Origin: Ensifer adhaerens
GTDB taxonomy: Bacteria > Pseudomonadota > Alphaproteobacteria > Rhizobiales > Rhizobiaceae
Assembly: GCF_002007205.1 (NCBI RefSeq)
Contig: NZ_LAZS01000005.1
Span: 62,001 to 126,000 of the forward strand
DNA length: 64,000 nucleotides
Direction of reading: 5' to 3'
The notes under the pieces are model-generated. The model did no database searches. It was not told where the DNA came from and saw only the letters and a program-made list of their open reading frames with translations. The translations under genes were made by a program, and so were the position numbers. Every line of letters begins with the position of its first letter. Positions within the stretch are counted from its first letter, which is position 1. This document shows positions 8,893 to 17,657 of the stretch, piece after piece.

Positions 8893-10524
8893 TCAGTTGC
8901 CGGCGCTTTCCATCCGGCGTGTCTTCAGCACCCGCTCCAGCCAGCCGATTTCCATCTCCGGAACCGACTTCAGAAGCAGGTCCGTGTAGTCGTCGAAGGG
9001 CGGCGACAGCACCTTCGACTTCGGCCCGAAGCGCACGAGGCGGCCTCGATGCATGACCGCGACGCTGTCGGCGATCGCCCGGACGATGGCGATGTCGTGG
9101 GTGATAAAGACATAGGAAACAGCGGTTTCCTCCTGAAGCTTCAAAAGCAGATTCAGGATGCCTTCGGCCACGAGGGGATCAAGTGCGGAGGTCGGCTCGT
9201 CGCAGAGGATCAGCTCCGGTTTGGCTGCGAGCGCCCTTGCGATCGCCACGCGCTGCTTCTGGCCGCCCGAAAGTTCGGCCGGATAACGATCGAGGAAACG
9301 CGTTCCCATTTCGATCTGGTCGAGCAGCTCGTTGACCCGCTCCGTCTTCTTCTGGCCGTGCAGGCCGAAGTAGAAGGAGAGCGGACGGCCGACGATTTCG
9401 CGCACCGTCTGGCGCGGGTTCATCGCCGTGTCCGCCATCTGGTAGATCATCTGGATGCGGCGGAGCTCGTCGTTGCTGCGGCCCTTGAGGGCCGGCGGCA
9501 GCTCCTTGCCCTCAAAGGTGATGCGGCCTTCGCTCGGCGGCAGAAGGCCGGTGATGACGCGGGCAAGCGTCGACTTGCCCGAGCCGCTTTCGCCGACGAT
9601 CGCCAGAGTCTGGCCCTTCGGCAGATGCATCGAGACATCGTGCAGCACCTTGAAGCCGTTGGCATAGCCGGCGCTGATGTGCTCGATCTTCAGCTGCGCG
9701 CCGGTCTGGTCGGCCGCCTCGTCGCGCTTGGTCTGGCGGACGCTGACGAGTGCGCGGGTGTAATCCTCCCGCGGCGCCTCGATGATCTGCTTCGTCGAGC
9801 CGTATTCCACCGTCTTGCCATGGCGCAGCACCATGATGTCGTCGGAGATCTGGGCGACGACCGCGAGATCGTGGGTGATGTAGAGCGCCGCCGTGTGCGT
9901 CTCCTCGATCGCATGCTTGATTGCGGCAAGCACGTCGATCTGGGTCGTCACGTCGAGCGCGGTCGTCGGCTCGTCGAAGACGATCAGTTCCGGGTTGGGG
10001 CAGAGCGCCATGGCGGTCATGGCGCGCTGCAACTGGCCGCCGGAGACCTGGTGCGGATAGCGCTCGCCAAAGGTTTCCGGATTGGGCAGGCCGAGCACGC
10101 GGAAGAGATAGAGCGCCCGCTTCTTAGCCTCCTCGCGGCTCATGATGCCGTGGCGGAGCGACGCCTCGATCACCTGGTCTCCGAGCCGGTGCGCCGGGTT
10201 GAAGGCGGCGGCGGCCGATTGCGCGACGTAGCAGACGCGGGCACCGCGGATCGAGCGGATGCCGTTCTTGTCGAGCGTCAGGATGTCCTTGCCGTCGAGC
10301 AGGACCTCACCGCCGGTGATGCGCACGCCGCCGCGGCCGTAAGCGAGCGCCGAAAGGCCGATGGTCGACTTGCCGGCGCCGGACTCGCCGATGAGGCCGA
10401 GCACCTTGCCTTTTTGCACCGTGAACGAGACGCCCTCGACGAGGGTGACGACCTTGGGCGGTTCGCCCGGCGGGTAGCTCGTCGCTTCGATCTTCAGGTT
10501 CTTGACGGAGAGCATCTCAGGCAT
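8893..10524 (-). CDS. ABC transporter ATP-binding protein, fused DppD-DppF type
   Basis: 543 residues containing two complete nucleotide-binding domains. Domain 1 (about 5-255) has Walker [10 protein letters not shown], signature SGGQLQRA, Walker [13 protein letters not shown] and ITHD. Domain 2 (about 285-520) has Walker [10 protein letters not shown], signature [26 protein letters not shown] and FITHD. All catalytic motifs are intact in both. In most peptide importers these are two genes; fusion is frequent in rhizobia. It energises the permeases encoded just upstream, whose last gene it overlaps by 8 bp. A cytoplasmic membrane-associated location is expected. Confidence 0.93.
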   Translation of the reverse strand: MPEMLSVKNLKIEATSYPPGEPPKVVTLVEGVSFTVQKGKVLGLIGESGAGKSTIGLSALAYGRGGVRITGGEVLLDGKDILTLDKNGIRSIRGARVCYVAQSAAAAFNPAHRLGDQVIEASLRHGIMSREEAKKRALYLFRVLGLPNPETFGERYPHQVSGGQLQRAMTAMALCPNPELIVFDEPTTALDVTTQIDVLAAIKHAIEETHTAALYITHDLAVVAQISDDIMVLRHGKTVEYGSTKQIIEAPREDYTRALVSVRQTKRDEAADQTGAQLKIEHISAGYANGFKVLHDVSMHLPKGQTLAIVGESGSGKSTLARVITGLLPPSEGRITFEGKELPPALKGRSNDELRRIQMIYQMADTAMNPRQTVREIVGRPLSFYFGLHGQKKTERVNELLDQIEMGTRFLDRYPAELSGGQKQRVAIARALAAKPELILCDEPTSALDPLVAEGILNLLLKLQEETAVSYVFITHDIAIVRAIADSVAVMHRGRLVRFGPKSKVLSPPFDDYTDLLLKSVPEMEIGWLERVLKTRRMESAGN

Positions 10525-11344
10525 CGCCGCGTCCTCCCTTGAGGCTGGAGGTTCGTTTCATCAGCCAGTCGACGACGAGGTTGACGCAGATCGCGAGCGT
10601 GGCGATCGCCGCACCCGGGACGAGCGCTGCCGAGATACCGAAGATGATGCCGTCCTTGTTGTCCTTGACCATGCCGCCCCAGTCGGCTGCCGGCGGCTGG
10701 ATGCCGAGGCCGAGGAAGGAGAGGGTGGAAAGAAACAGGATCGAGAAGGCGAAGCGCAGGCCGAATTCGGCCAAGAGCGGCGACAGCGTGTTCGGCAGGA
10801 TCTCGCGGAAGATGATCCAGAGCGAACCTTCGCCGCGCAGCCTTGCCGCTTCGACGAACTCCATGACCGCGACATCAAGGGCGACGGCGCGGCCGATGCG
10901 GAAGACGCGGGTACTATCGAGCACCGCCATCACGAGGATCAGGATCCACAGATGCTGCGGCAGCACGGCGAGAACGACGAGGGCGAAGATCAGTGTCGGG
11001 ATCGCCATCATCAGGTCGTTGAAGCGGGAGAAGAGCTGGTCGGTGAAACCGCCGACGACGGCGGCGGTGAAGCTCAGGAGCATGCCCAGCGAGAACGAAA
11101 GCACGGTTGCCGCCAGCGCCACGAAGATGGTGGTGCGGGCGCCATAGATCAGACGCGAGAGCAGGTCGCGGCCGAGATTGTCGGTGCCGAGCAGGAAGTC
11201 GCCACCGGGCGGAAGCCAGACGTCGCCGACGACGTCGCGTTCGCCGAAGGGAGCAATCATGGGCGCGAAGAGCGCGCAGAAGATCGCGATCGCAATGCCG
11301 GCGATGCCGATCCAGGCGCTGAAGGGGATGGATCTCAGGTTCAT
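10517..11344 (-). CDS. ABC transporter permease, DppC type
   Basis: 275 residues, a typical DppC/OppC length. There is an N-terminal membrane segment (WIGIAGIAIAIFCALFAPMI), then the conserved periplasmic lead-in LLGTDNLGRDLLSRLIYGAR, then the BPD_transp_1 core. The EAA-type coupling loop EAARLRGEGSLWIIFREILP is seen near residues 165-185. The gene overlaps the DppB-type gene by 4 bp (ATGA) and the ATPase gene by 8 bp, so translation is coupled. It forms the inner-membrane channel together with its partner. Confidence 0.93.
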   Translation of the reverse strand: MNLRSIPFSAWIGIAGIAIAIFCALFAPMIAPFGERDVVGDVWLPPGGDFLLGTDNLGRDLLSRLIYGARTTIFVALAATVLSFSLGMLLSFTAAVVGGFTDQLFSRFNDLMMAIPTLIFALVVLAVLPQHLWILILVMAVLDSTRVFRIGRAVALDVAVMEFVEAARLRGEGSLWIIFREILPNTLSPLLAEFGLRFAFSILFLSTLSFLGLGIQPPAADWGGMVKDNKDGIIFGISAALVPGAAIATLAICVNLVVDWLMKRTSSLKGGRGDA

Positions 11345-12468
11345 CGCGGATGCCTCAGTCTGGGGTTGGCGATGATTGCCAGAATGTCGGCCGCCATGTT
11401 CAGGAAGATGTAGAAGGCGGCAAAGATCAGGCCGCAGGCCTGAACGACCGGCATGTCGCGCACGGTCACCGCATCCACCATGTATTGCCCCATGCCCGGA
11501 TAGACGAAGACCACTTCGACCACGACGACGCCGACGACGAGATAGGCAAGATTGAGCGCAATGACGTTGATGACGGGCGCCACGGCGTTGGGAGCGGCAT
11601 GGCGCGCGATGATGCGGAACATGCTGAGCCCCTTCAGCTCCGCCGTCTCGACATAGGCCGACGACATGACGTTGAGGATGGCAGCCCGGGTCATGCGCAT
11701 CATATGGGCGAGCACGACGAGGACGAGGGTCGCGACCGGAAGGGCGATCGCCGAGAGCCGTTCGGTGAGGGTCATGCTGTCATAGACGGTCGCGGGGAAG
11801 GTCGCGACGCCGTATTGGACGGCAAAGAACATGATCAGGAGATAGCCGACGAAGAATTCGGGCAGCGAGATCGCCGCGAGCGAGACGACGTTGATGATCT
11901 TGTCCGGCAGCCTATTGCGGAACTGCACTGCCAGCATGCCGAGACCGACGGCGAGCGGCACGGAGACGAGGGCCGCGAAGAAGGCGAGGAACAGCGAATT
12001 GCCGAGGCGCTTGCTGATCTGTTCGCCAACCGAGTTCTTGCTCGCCCAGGAGGTGCCGAAGTCGCCCTGAACGGCGCCGCCGAGCCAGGAGAGGTAACGT
12101 TCGCTCCAGGGCTTGTCGAGGCCGAGATCCTTGCGGATGTTTTCGACCGCCTGCGGCGTTGCCGACTGACCGAGATAGGTGGTGGCGAAATCGCCGGGGA
12201 GTGCTTCGATGCCGCCAGATATCATCAGCGATACGGCAAAGAGCAGCCCGACGCTCAAGCCCAGGCGCTGCAGGATCAGCGCCACGAGCGGGCGACGGAA
12301 GGTGAAGCGGCGCCAGAATGTGCCGTCAATATCGCCGTTCGAGGGGTTGGCGGTGCCAGGGTTGGGTTTTGCTGGTACTCCGGAAAGTTCGGCAGGGCGC
12401 GGATGGGTTCCATCCGCGCTCCCGTCCGTCGGAACCGGACCAGTGAGCGGTCCGCTTTCCATCATCAT
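11341..12468 (-). CDS. ABC transporter permease, DppB type, with N-terminal extension
   Basis: 375 residues from the ATG at 12,468, which overlaps the TGA of the binding-protein gene as ATGA; a further in-frame ATG at 12,480 would add four residues. Residues from about 65 are a standard DppB/OppB permease: ILQRLGLSVGLLF for the first membrane helix, then the EAA loop ETAELKGLSMFRIIARHAAP and terminal segments. The first 60 residues are rich in Pro, Gly, Ser and Asp and resemble no part of usual DppB proteins (about 310 residues). The extension may be unstructured cytoplasmic sequence, or translation may begin later. Confidence 0.88.
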   Translation of the reverse strand: MMMESGPLTGPVPTDGSADGTHPRPAELSGVPAKPNPGTANPSNGDIDGTFWRRFTFRRPLVALILQRLGLSVGLLFAVSLMISGGIEALPGDFATTYLGQSATPQAVENIRKDLGLDKPWSERYLSWLGGAVQGDFGTSWASKNSVGEQISKRLGNSLFLAFFAALVSVPLAVGLGMLAVQFRNRLPDKIINVVSLAAISLPEFFVGYLLIMFFAVQYGVATFPATVYDSMTLTERLSAIALPVATLVLVVLAHMMRMTRAAILNVMSSAYVETAELKGLSMFRIIARHAAPNAVAPVINVIALNLAYLVVGVVVVEVVFVYPGMGQYMVDAVTVRDMPVVQACGLIFAAFYIFLNMAADILAIIANPRLRHPR

Positions 12469-14054
12469 GCGTCCAGCCATACCCGAGTTGCGACATAACC
12501 GTTCGACATGTCGTTGCCGATATCGTGCACGTAGCCCTTCACCTGCTTGGTGGAGGCGTTCACGAAGTCGTTGAACATCGGCAGGATCAGGCCGCCTTCG
12601 TCACGCACCATCATGGCCATGGTGCGGTACATGTCCTTGCGCTTGGCCTCGTCGAGTTCGGCGCGGGCCTCGAGCAGGATCTTGTCGAAGTCCTTGCGCA
12701 GGAAGCGGGTGTCGTTCCAGTCCGCGCCGGAGTGGTAAGCCGTCGAGTACATCTGGTCCTGGGTCGGGCGGCCGCCCCAGTAGGAGGTGGAGAAGGGCTG
12801 GACGTTCCAGACATTGGTCCAGTAGCCGTCGCCCGGCTCGCGCTTGACCTCGATCTCGATGCCGGCCTTCTTGGCACTTTCCTGGTAGAGCACGGCCGCG
12901 TCGACAGCACCCGGGAAGGCGACGTCGGAGGTGCGCAAGAGCACCGGACCGCTGTGGCCCGACTTCTTGTAGTGGAAGGCGGCCTTGTCCGGATCATAGG
13001 CGCGCTGCTCGATGCCCCCGGGGAAGAGGGCGTAGGTTTCGTTGATCGGGAAGTCGTTGCCGACCTTGCCGTAGCCGCCGAGGATGCGCTGGACCATGGT
13101 CTCGCGGTCCATCGCGTATTTCAGCGCCATGCGCAGGTCGTTGTTGTCGAAGGGCGCGGTGTTGCAATGCATGATGAACACGTAGTGGCCGCGGCCGGAC
13201 GTGTTCAGGATCTCGACCGTCGGCGCCTTCTTCAGAAGGTTGACCGTCTTCGGGTCGACTCGGTTGATGTAGTGCACCTGGCCGGAGGAAAGGGCCGCGA
13301 TGCGGGCCGTCGCATCGTTCATGGCGATCAGTTCGACCGAATCCACGTAGCCGCGATCCGTGCGCCAGTCGTCGGCATTCTTCTCGAAGGTGGCGCGGAC
13401 GCCGGCCTCGAAGCTCGTGACCTTGAAGGGGCCGGTGCCGATCATTGCGTCGGGCGCGTCGATGCCGCCGCCCGGCTGGATGATCAGGTGGTAGTCGGTG
13501 AGAAGCAGCGGCAGGTCGGCATTGCCTTCCGTCAGCGTGAGCACCAGCTTGTCGCCGTCGGCCTTGATCTCCTTGATCGACTTCATCACGCCGAGCGCGC
13601 CGGATTCCGACTTCTCGTCGGTGTGGCGCTGCAGGGTCTTGATGACGTCGTCGAGCGTCAGCTCCTTGCCGTCATGGAACTTCACGCCCTTGCGGATGGT
13701 AAAGGTCCAGGTCGATGCGTCGGCTGACGGCTCCCAGGATTCGGCCAATGCCGGCACCGGCGAGCCTGTCGTCGGATGGCTTTCGACCAGCATGTCGCCC
13801 CAGTTGCGGCCGACGACGAACATGAATTGCGAGAGCGCCTTGGCCGGATCCTTCGAGTCGGTTGCCGCCGCACCTTCGAGACCCAGTTTCAGGTGACCGC
13901 CGCGCTTGGGCTCCTGCGCTGCAGCGCTGGTGGCAAACAAAGTGCCGGCCGTCGAGGCGAGAATGCCGGCAGCCGCCGCGCGGCCCAAAAACTCGCGCCG
14001 GTTCATCTTGCCGAGCATGACCTGTCGTGTGAGGTAATCCTTGTAATCGCTCAT
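12465..14054 (-). CDS. ABC transporter substrate-binding protein, family 5
   Basis: 529 residues. The start is the ATG at 14,054, preceded by AAGGGAACAGGGGA. The N-terminus holds a twin-arginine signal (MNRREFLGRAAAAG at about 17-30) and a cleavage site near SAAAQ. The mature domain starts EPKRGGHLKLGLEGAAAT and carries the SBP_bac_5 pattern. It heads an operon with DppB, DppC and the fused ATPase, so it is the cognate receptor. It lies co-directionally behind the carnitine enzymes with a 370-bp gap, so a trimethylammonium compound is a possible ligand, but the family usually binds peptides, opines or nickel chelates. It is a paralogue of the protein at 1,726-3,330. Confidence 0.92.
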   Translation of the reverse strand: MSDYKDYLTRQVMLGKMNRREFLGRAAAAGILASTAGTLFATSAAAQEPKRGGHLKLGLEGAAATDSKDPAKALSQFMFVVGRNWGDMLVESHPTTGSPVPALAESWEPSADASTWTFTIRKGVKFHDGKELTLDDVIKTLQRHTDEKSESGALGVMKSIKEIKADGDKLVLTLTEGNADLPLLLTDYHLIIQPGGGIDAPDAMIGTGPFKVTSFEAGVRATFEKNADDWRTDRGYVDSVELIAMNDATARIAALSSGQVHYINRVDPKTVNLLKKAPTVEILNTSGRGHYVFIMHCNTAPFDNNDLRMALKYAMDRETMVQRILGGYGKVGNDFPINETYALFPGGIEQRAYDPDKAAFHYKKSGHSGPVLLRTSDVAFPGAVDAAVLYQESAKKAGIEIEVKREPGDGYWTNVWNVQPFSTSYWGGRPTQDQMYSTAYHSGADWNDTRFLRKDFDKILLEARAELDEAKRKDMYRTMAMMVRDEGGLILPMFNDFVNASTKQVKGYVHDIGNDMSNGYVATRVWLDA

Positions 14055-14424
14055 TCCCCTGTTCCCTTTTCTCGTCGGCATTCGCCGTTCGTTGTGGTTG
14101 GTAGAGATTGTATCGATGGCTTCGGACCGGCCCAAAGCGGCCGCTTCTTGTTCTTCCGGGTTCTTGTTTCTCCTTCCTTCGGACCGGGCGTCTTCTTTCA
14201 GATCGATAAGCGTAATCGCTGGAACTCTTGTTGTAACGCCCTAAATTACAATTTATTTCCATAAGCTTGGCTTATGGATGCGCGTTTGATGGCGCGCGGT
14301 TTCGCCCGCGCGTCTCGTCACGTTCCGGTGCCGGTCGTCCGGCTCTGTTACCTGCGCCGCCAAGGCTTGGCCGGCGCTGTTCAAGCGGGATGCGGGGGAA
14401 AACCGCCCACACCTTTCATCCCGC
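14055..14424. promoter_or_regulatory. 370-bp intergenic region upstream of the Dpp-type operon
   Basis: This gap separates the carnitinyl-CoA hydratase gene from the importer operon. It is more AT-rich around 14,230-14,265 than its surroundings, as expected for a promoter. It contains a perfect 8-bp palindrome, annotated separately. No coding sequence is supported here. Confidence 0.5.
14259..14277. promoter_or_regulatory. Perfect palindrome, candidate operator
   Basis: CCATAAGC-TTG-GCTTATGG is an exact 8-bp inverted repeat with a 3-nt centre, within an AT-rich stretch about 205 bp upstream of the importer operon start. It could bind a dimeric repressor or activator. No regulator can be assigned. 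Confidence 0.4.
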
Positions 14425-15216
14425 TCAGCGGCCCTTCCAGACGGGGTCGCGCTTCTCGGCGAAGGCGCGCACGCCTTCCAGCTGGTCTTCGCTCGAATAG
14501 AGGATGTCGACGCTCTTGAACTGCCGCTTGGTGATCTTGTTCATCGTCGTCTGGAAGGTCTCGCCCTCGGCGGCGCGGACCACTTCCTTGATCGAGGCGT
14601 AGACCAGGGGCGGGCCGCTTTCGAGCAGGCGGGCGAGTTCCCAGGCGCGTTCCATAAGTTTGTTCGCCGGCAGGATCTCGTTGGCGAAACCCCAGCGGTG
14701 GGCCTCGACCGCATCGAGCCAGCGGCCGGTCAGAAGCATGTCCATGGCGATGTGGTAGGGGATGCGTTTCGGCAGTTTGATCGAGGCGGCGTCGGCGACG
14801 GTGCCGGAGCGGATCTCGGGCAGGGCGAAGGTCGCATGCTCGGCGGCAAGGATCAGGTCGGTCGAGAGCGCGATTTCGAGGCCGCCGCCACAGCAGATGC
14901 CGTTGATCGCCGCAATGATCGGCTTGTTGAGGTCGCGCAGTTCCTGCATGCCGCCGAAACCGCCGACGCCATAGTCGCCGTCGACTGCGTCACCCGCAGC
15001 GGCTGCTTTCAGGTCCCACCCCGGACAAAAGAACTTTTCGCCGGCGCCGGTTACGATCGCGACGCGCAACGTGTCGTCGTCGCGGAAATCTCGGAAGATC
15101 TCGCCCATGACCCGGCTGGTCGCCAGATCGATCGCATTGGCCTTCGGCCGGTCGATGGTGACTTCGAGGATGCCGCCTTCGCGGCGGGTGCGGATCGGTC
15201 CGGTCATATCAGTCAT
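14425..15216 (-). CDS. caiD: Enoyl-CoA hydratase/isomerase, crotonobetainyl-CoA hydratase type
   Basis: 263 residues of the crotonase family. The CoA-oxyanion motif is seen at AGEKFFCPGWDLKAAA (about 57-72) and the second oxyanion strand at INGICCGGGLEIALSTDLIL (about 104-123); ALPEIRSG carries the acid Glu. It resembles CaiD, which interconverts crotonobetainyl-CoA and L-carnitinyl-CoA. The gene overlaps the acyl-CoA ligase gene by 4 bp and ends an operon with carnitine dehydrogenase, which supports that reaction. A general enoyl-CoA hydratase is the alternative. The ATG at 15,216 is the overlapping start; ATG at 15,207 is also possible. Confidence 0.85.
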   Translation of the reverse strand: MTDMTGPIRTRREGGILEVTIDRPKANAIDLATSRVMGEIFRDFRDDDTLRVAIVTGAGEKFFCPGWDLKAAAAGDAVDGDYGVGGFGGMQELRDLNKPIIAAINGICCGGGLEIALSTDLILAAEHATFALPEIRSGTVADAASIKLPKRIPYHIAMDMLLTGRWLDAVEAHRWGFANEILPANKLMERAWELARLLESGPPLVYASIKEVVRAAEGETFQTTMNKITKRQFKSVDILYSSEDQLEGVRAFAEKRDPVWKGR

Positions 15217-17267
15217 TTCCTCCGGCGGATCAGGGCGTCGGCGGCAACGGCACCCTGGCCGTTCGGCAACACCATCAATGGATTGATATCCAGTTCTTCG
15301 AGTTTCGAAGCGTTTGCAACGACATAGGATGCCGCTGCGGCGACAGCCTCGGTCAATGCTGCATAATCGGCGGTTGGCGCGCCACGATAGCCGTCCAGCA
15401 GCTTGCGGATCTTCAGTCCGCCGATCGCCTCACGGATTGCTTCTGATGTCGTCGGCAGCGTCAGGATGGCGGAATCGTCGAGCAGTTCCACCAGGATGCC
15501 GCCAGCGCCGATGGTCAGAACAGGTCCGGCGACCGGGTCGCGCATGGCACCGATGATGAGTTCGGCGACGGGCTTGCCCACCATCTTCTCGACGAGGTAG
15601 CCCGAGGCAACCGCGGCCATGGCCTTTGCCGCGGCATGGACCTCGTCGCGGCTCGCAAGGTTGAGCTTCACCGCGCCGGCTTCCGTCTTGTGGGCGACGC
15701 CGAGACCCTTGAGCACCACGGGGAAACCGAGTGCTTCGGCCGCATTTGCGGCTTCTTCGGCGGTCGTGGCTGTCCTTCCTTCGGGCACCTTCAGGCCTGA
15801 CGTGGCAAGCTCCAGCTTGGCCTCATGTTCGCTGAGCGTGATCGCGTCACCGGCATCACCAACGACTTCCAGCAGACGGGGCGGGGCCGGCTTTGCCCAG
15901 GCGGCACCGATGTCGGCGGCGGTCTCGATGGCGTCCAGCGCCTCCTCGATGCCGAAGAAGGGCACGACGCCGGCCTTCATCAGGAAGAGGGCGGTGGCTT
16001 CGGGCATGTTCTCGCCAAGGCTGGCGACGATGCCGGCGCGGGCGCCGGTCGCCCGTGCCGCGTCGATCACCGCATGACAGGTGGTCTCCCAGTCGGCCGG
16101 ATCGCAGCGGTCGAGCCGCGGGAAGTCGAGCACGAGCAGATTGATCGCATAACCGCCCTTCATCATGGCGGCAAAGGCGGTCGTCTGCTTCTCGCGATTG
16201 CCCCAGACGAAGGTGTGGTAGTCGAGCGGGTTGGCGATCGTAACCATCTCGCCGAGCGCGTCCTTGAGCGGCTTCTTCTGCTCGTCGCGCAAGGGGCGGT
16301 AGTTCACCCGGTAACGCTCGCCGGCATCCGCCATCAGCGAGGCCTCGCCGCCGGAGCAGCTCATCGAGGAGATGTCGCGGCTCGCGAGCGGGCCTGCGAC
16401 ATGCAGGAGCTTCAGCGTTTCCAAGAGTGCCGGCAGGGTGTCGACGCGGCCGATGCCGAGACGGGCAAGAAGGGCGGAGGAGACGCGGTCGTTGCCGGCA
16501 AGCGATGCGGTGTGCGACACGGTCGCCAGCTGGGCTGCTTCCGACTTGCCGACCTTGAGCGTGACGACCGGTTTGCCGAGTTCTCGGGCGCGGGTGGCCA
16601 GCCGTTCGAGTGCTGCCACGCTGTCGAAGCCTTCGATATGCAGGCCGACGGCGGTGACGCGCGGATCCTCGAGCACGGCGCAGGCGATGTCGGACAAGCC
16701 CGTCTGCGCCTGGTTGCCGGCGGTCATGACATAGGCGAGCGGCAGGCCGCGCGTCTGCATCGAGATGTTGCAGGCGATGTTGGAGGACTGCGTCAGGATC
16801 GCGACGCCCTTTTCGATGCGCAGCATGCCGTGCTGGTCCGGCCAGAGCAGGGCGCCGTCGAGCATGTTGATGAAGCCGTAGCAATTCGGCCCGACAATCG
16901 GCATGTCGCCGGCAGCCGCCACCAGCGCCTCCTGCATGTCGTTGCCGTCGTCAAGCTCGCTCGCCGCCTCGCGAAAGCCCGAGGCGTAGCAGACGGCGCC
17001 GCCGGCGCCGCGGGCGGCAAGATCGCGGATGATGTCGATCGTCAGTTGCCGGTTGACGCCGACGAAGGAGGCATCCGGCGCACGCGGCAGTTCCGCCACG
17101 GAGCGGTAGCATTTGCGGCCGAGGATCTCCGCCTCGCGCGGGTGCACCGGCCAGATCTCGCCGGTAAAACCCATCTTGTCGCATTGTTCGATCACGCGCC
17201 GGGCTTCCTTGCCGCCGAAGACGGCGATGGTGCGCGGGCGGATCAGGCGGTCGAGGGGGCGGGTCAT
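15213..17267 (-). CDS. Acyl-CoA ligase, NDP-forming (acetate-CoA ligase family)
   Basis: 684 residues with fused alpha and beta parts. Order: CoA-binding Rossmann domain (about 5-130, TIAVFGGKEARRVIEQC), succinyl-CoA ligase-like domains (150-450) with the phospho-His motif SHTASLAG, and a C-terminal ATP-grasp domain (LGFPVVLKGLGVAHKTEAGA). ADP-forming enzymes activate carboxylates to CoA thioesters. In this operon the probable substrate is gamma-butyrobetaine, crotonobetaine or carnitine. The ATG at 17,267 has GGGAGG upstream; an earlier in-frame ATG at 17,381 lies inside a repeat and is rejected. Confidence 0.88.
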   Translation of the reverse strand: MTRPLDRLIRPRTIAVFGGKEARRVIEQCDKMGFTGEIWPVHPREAEILGRKCYRSVAELPRAPDASFVGVNRQLTIDIIRDLAARGAGGAVCYASGFREAASELDDGNDMQEALVAAAGDMPIVGPNCYGFINMLDGALLWPDQHGMLRIEKGVAILTQSSNIACNISMQTRGLPLAYVMTAGNQAQTGLSDIACAVLEDPRVTAVGLHIEGFDSVAALERLATRARELGKPVVTLKVGKSEAAQLATVSHTASLAGNDRVSSALLARLGIGRVDTLPALLETLKLLHVAGPLASRDISSMSCSGGEASLMADAGERYRVNYRPLRDEQKKPLKDALGEMVTIANPLDYHTFVWGNREKQTTAFAAMMKGGYAINLLVLDFPRLDRCDPADWETTCHAVIDAARATGARAGIVASLGENMPEATALFLMKAGVVPFFGIEEALDAIETAADIGAAWAKPAPPRLLEVVGDAGDAITLSEHEAKLELATSGLKVPEGRTATTAEEAANAAEALGFPVVLKGLGVAHKTEAGAVKLNLASRDEVHAAAKAMAAVASGYLVEKMVGKPVAELIIGAMRDPVAGPVLTIGAGGILVELLDDSAILTLPTTSEAIREAIGGLKIRKLLDGYRGAPTADYAALTEAVAAAASYVVANASKLEELDINPLMVLPNGQGAVAADALIRRRK

Positions 17268-17657
17268 GCGGCGCCTCCCGCGAAGGCGATGCGGGTTTGC
17301 GGGGCCGCGGATACCCCCCTCTGCCCTGCCGGGCATCTCCCCCACAAGGGGGGAGATTGGATGGGGCGCTGTGGTCGCCAAGCATTGGTCGTCGAGGAAG
17401 CAGACATTTTCAAGCGGCGGATGGTGGACGAGATGCCGAAGCGCACCGGGTTGCGATGGTGGCGGCCCCGGACGCCGCTGCTATCTGCGGGATGGTTGGG
17501 ATCGCCGGCGGTGGTTGCTCCGTCGTCGCGCTTCCGATCTGCCGGGACGCGACGATCGAGGGAAACCGGCGTGGGTGCATCTGGCCGATCTCCCCCCTTG
17601 TGGGGGAGATGCCCGGCAGGGCAGAGGGGGGTAACTCGCTCAAAACGACCCATCCCG
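17268..17657. repeat. 390-bp gap with a pair of inverted palindromic repeats
   Basis: Two copies of one element stand at about 17,311-17,357 and 17,588-17,634 in opposite orientation. Each contains CTGCCCTGCCGGGCATCTCC or its complement next to the hairpin CTCCCCC-ACAA-GGGGGGAG. They resemble rhizobial intergenic mosaic elements and could fold into a large cruciform between the dehydrogenase and ligase genes. No gene is supported here. Confidence 0.75.

Noticed and set aside
17268-17657. Insertion sequence suggested by inverted repeats 230 bp apart
   Set aside because: There is no transposase, no target duplication, and the repeat unit is itself a palindromic intergenic element.
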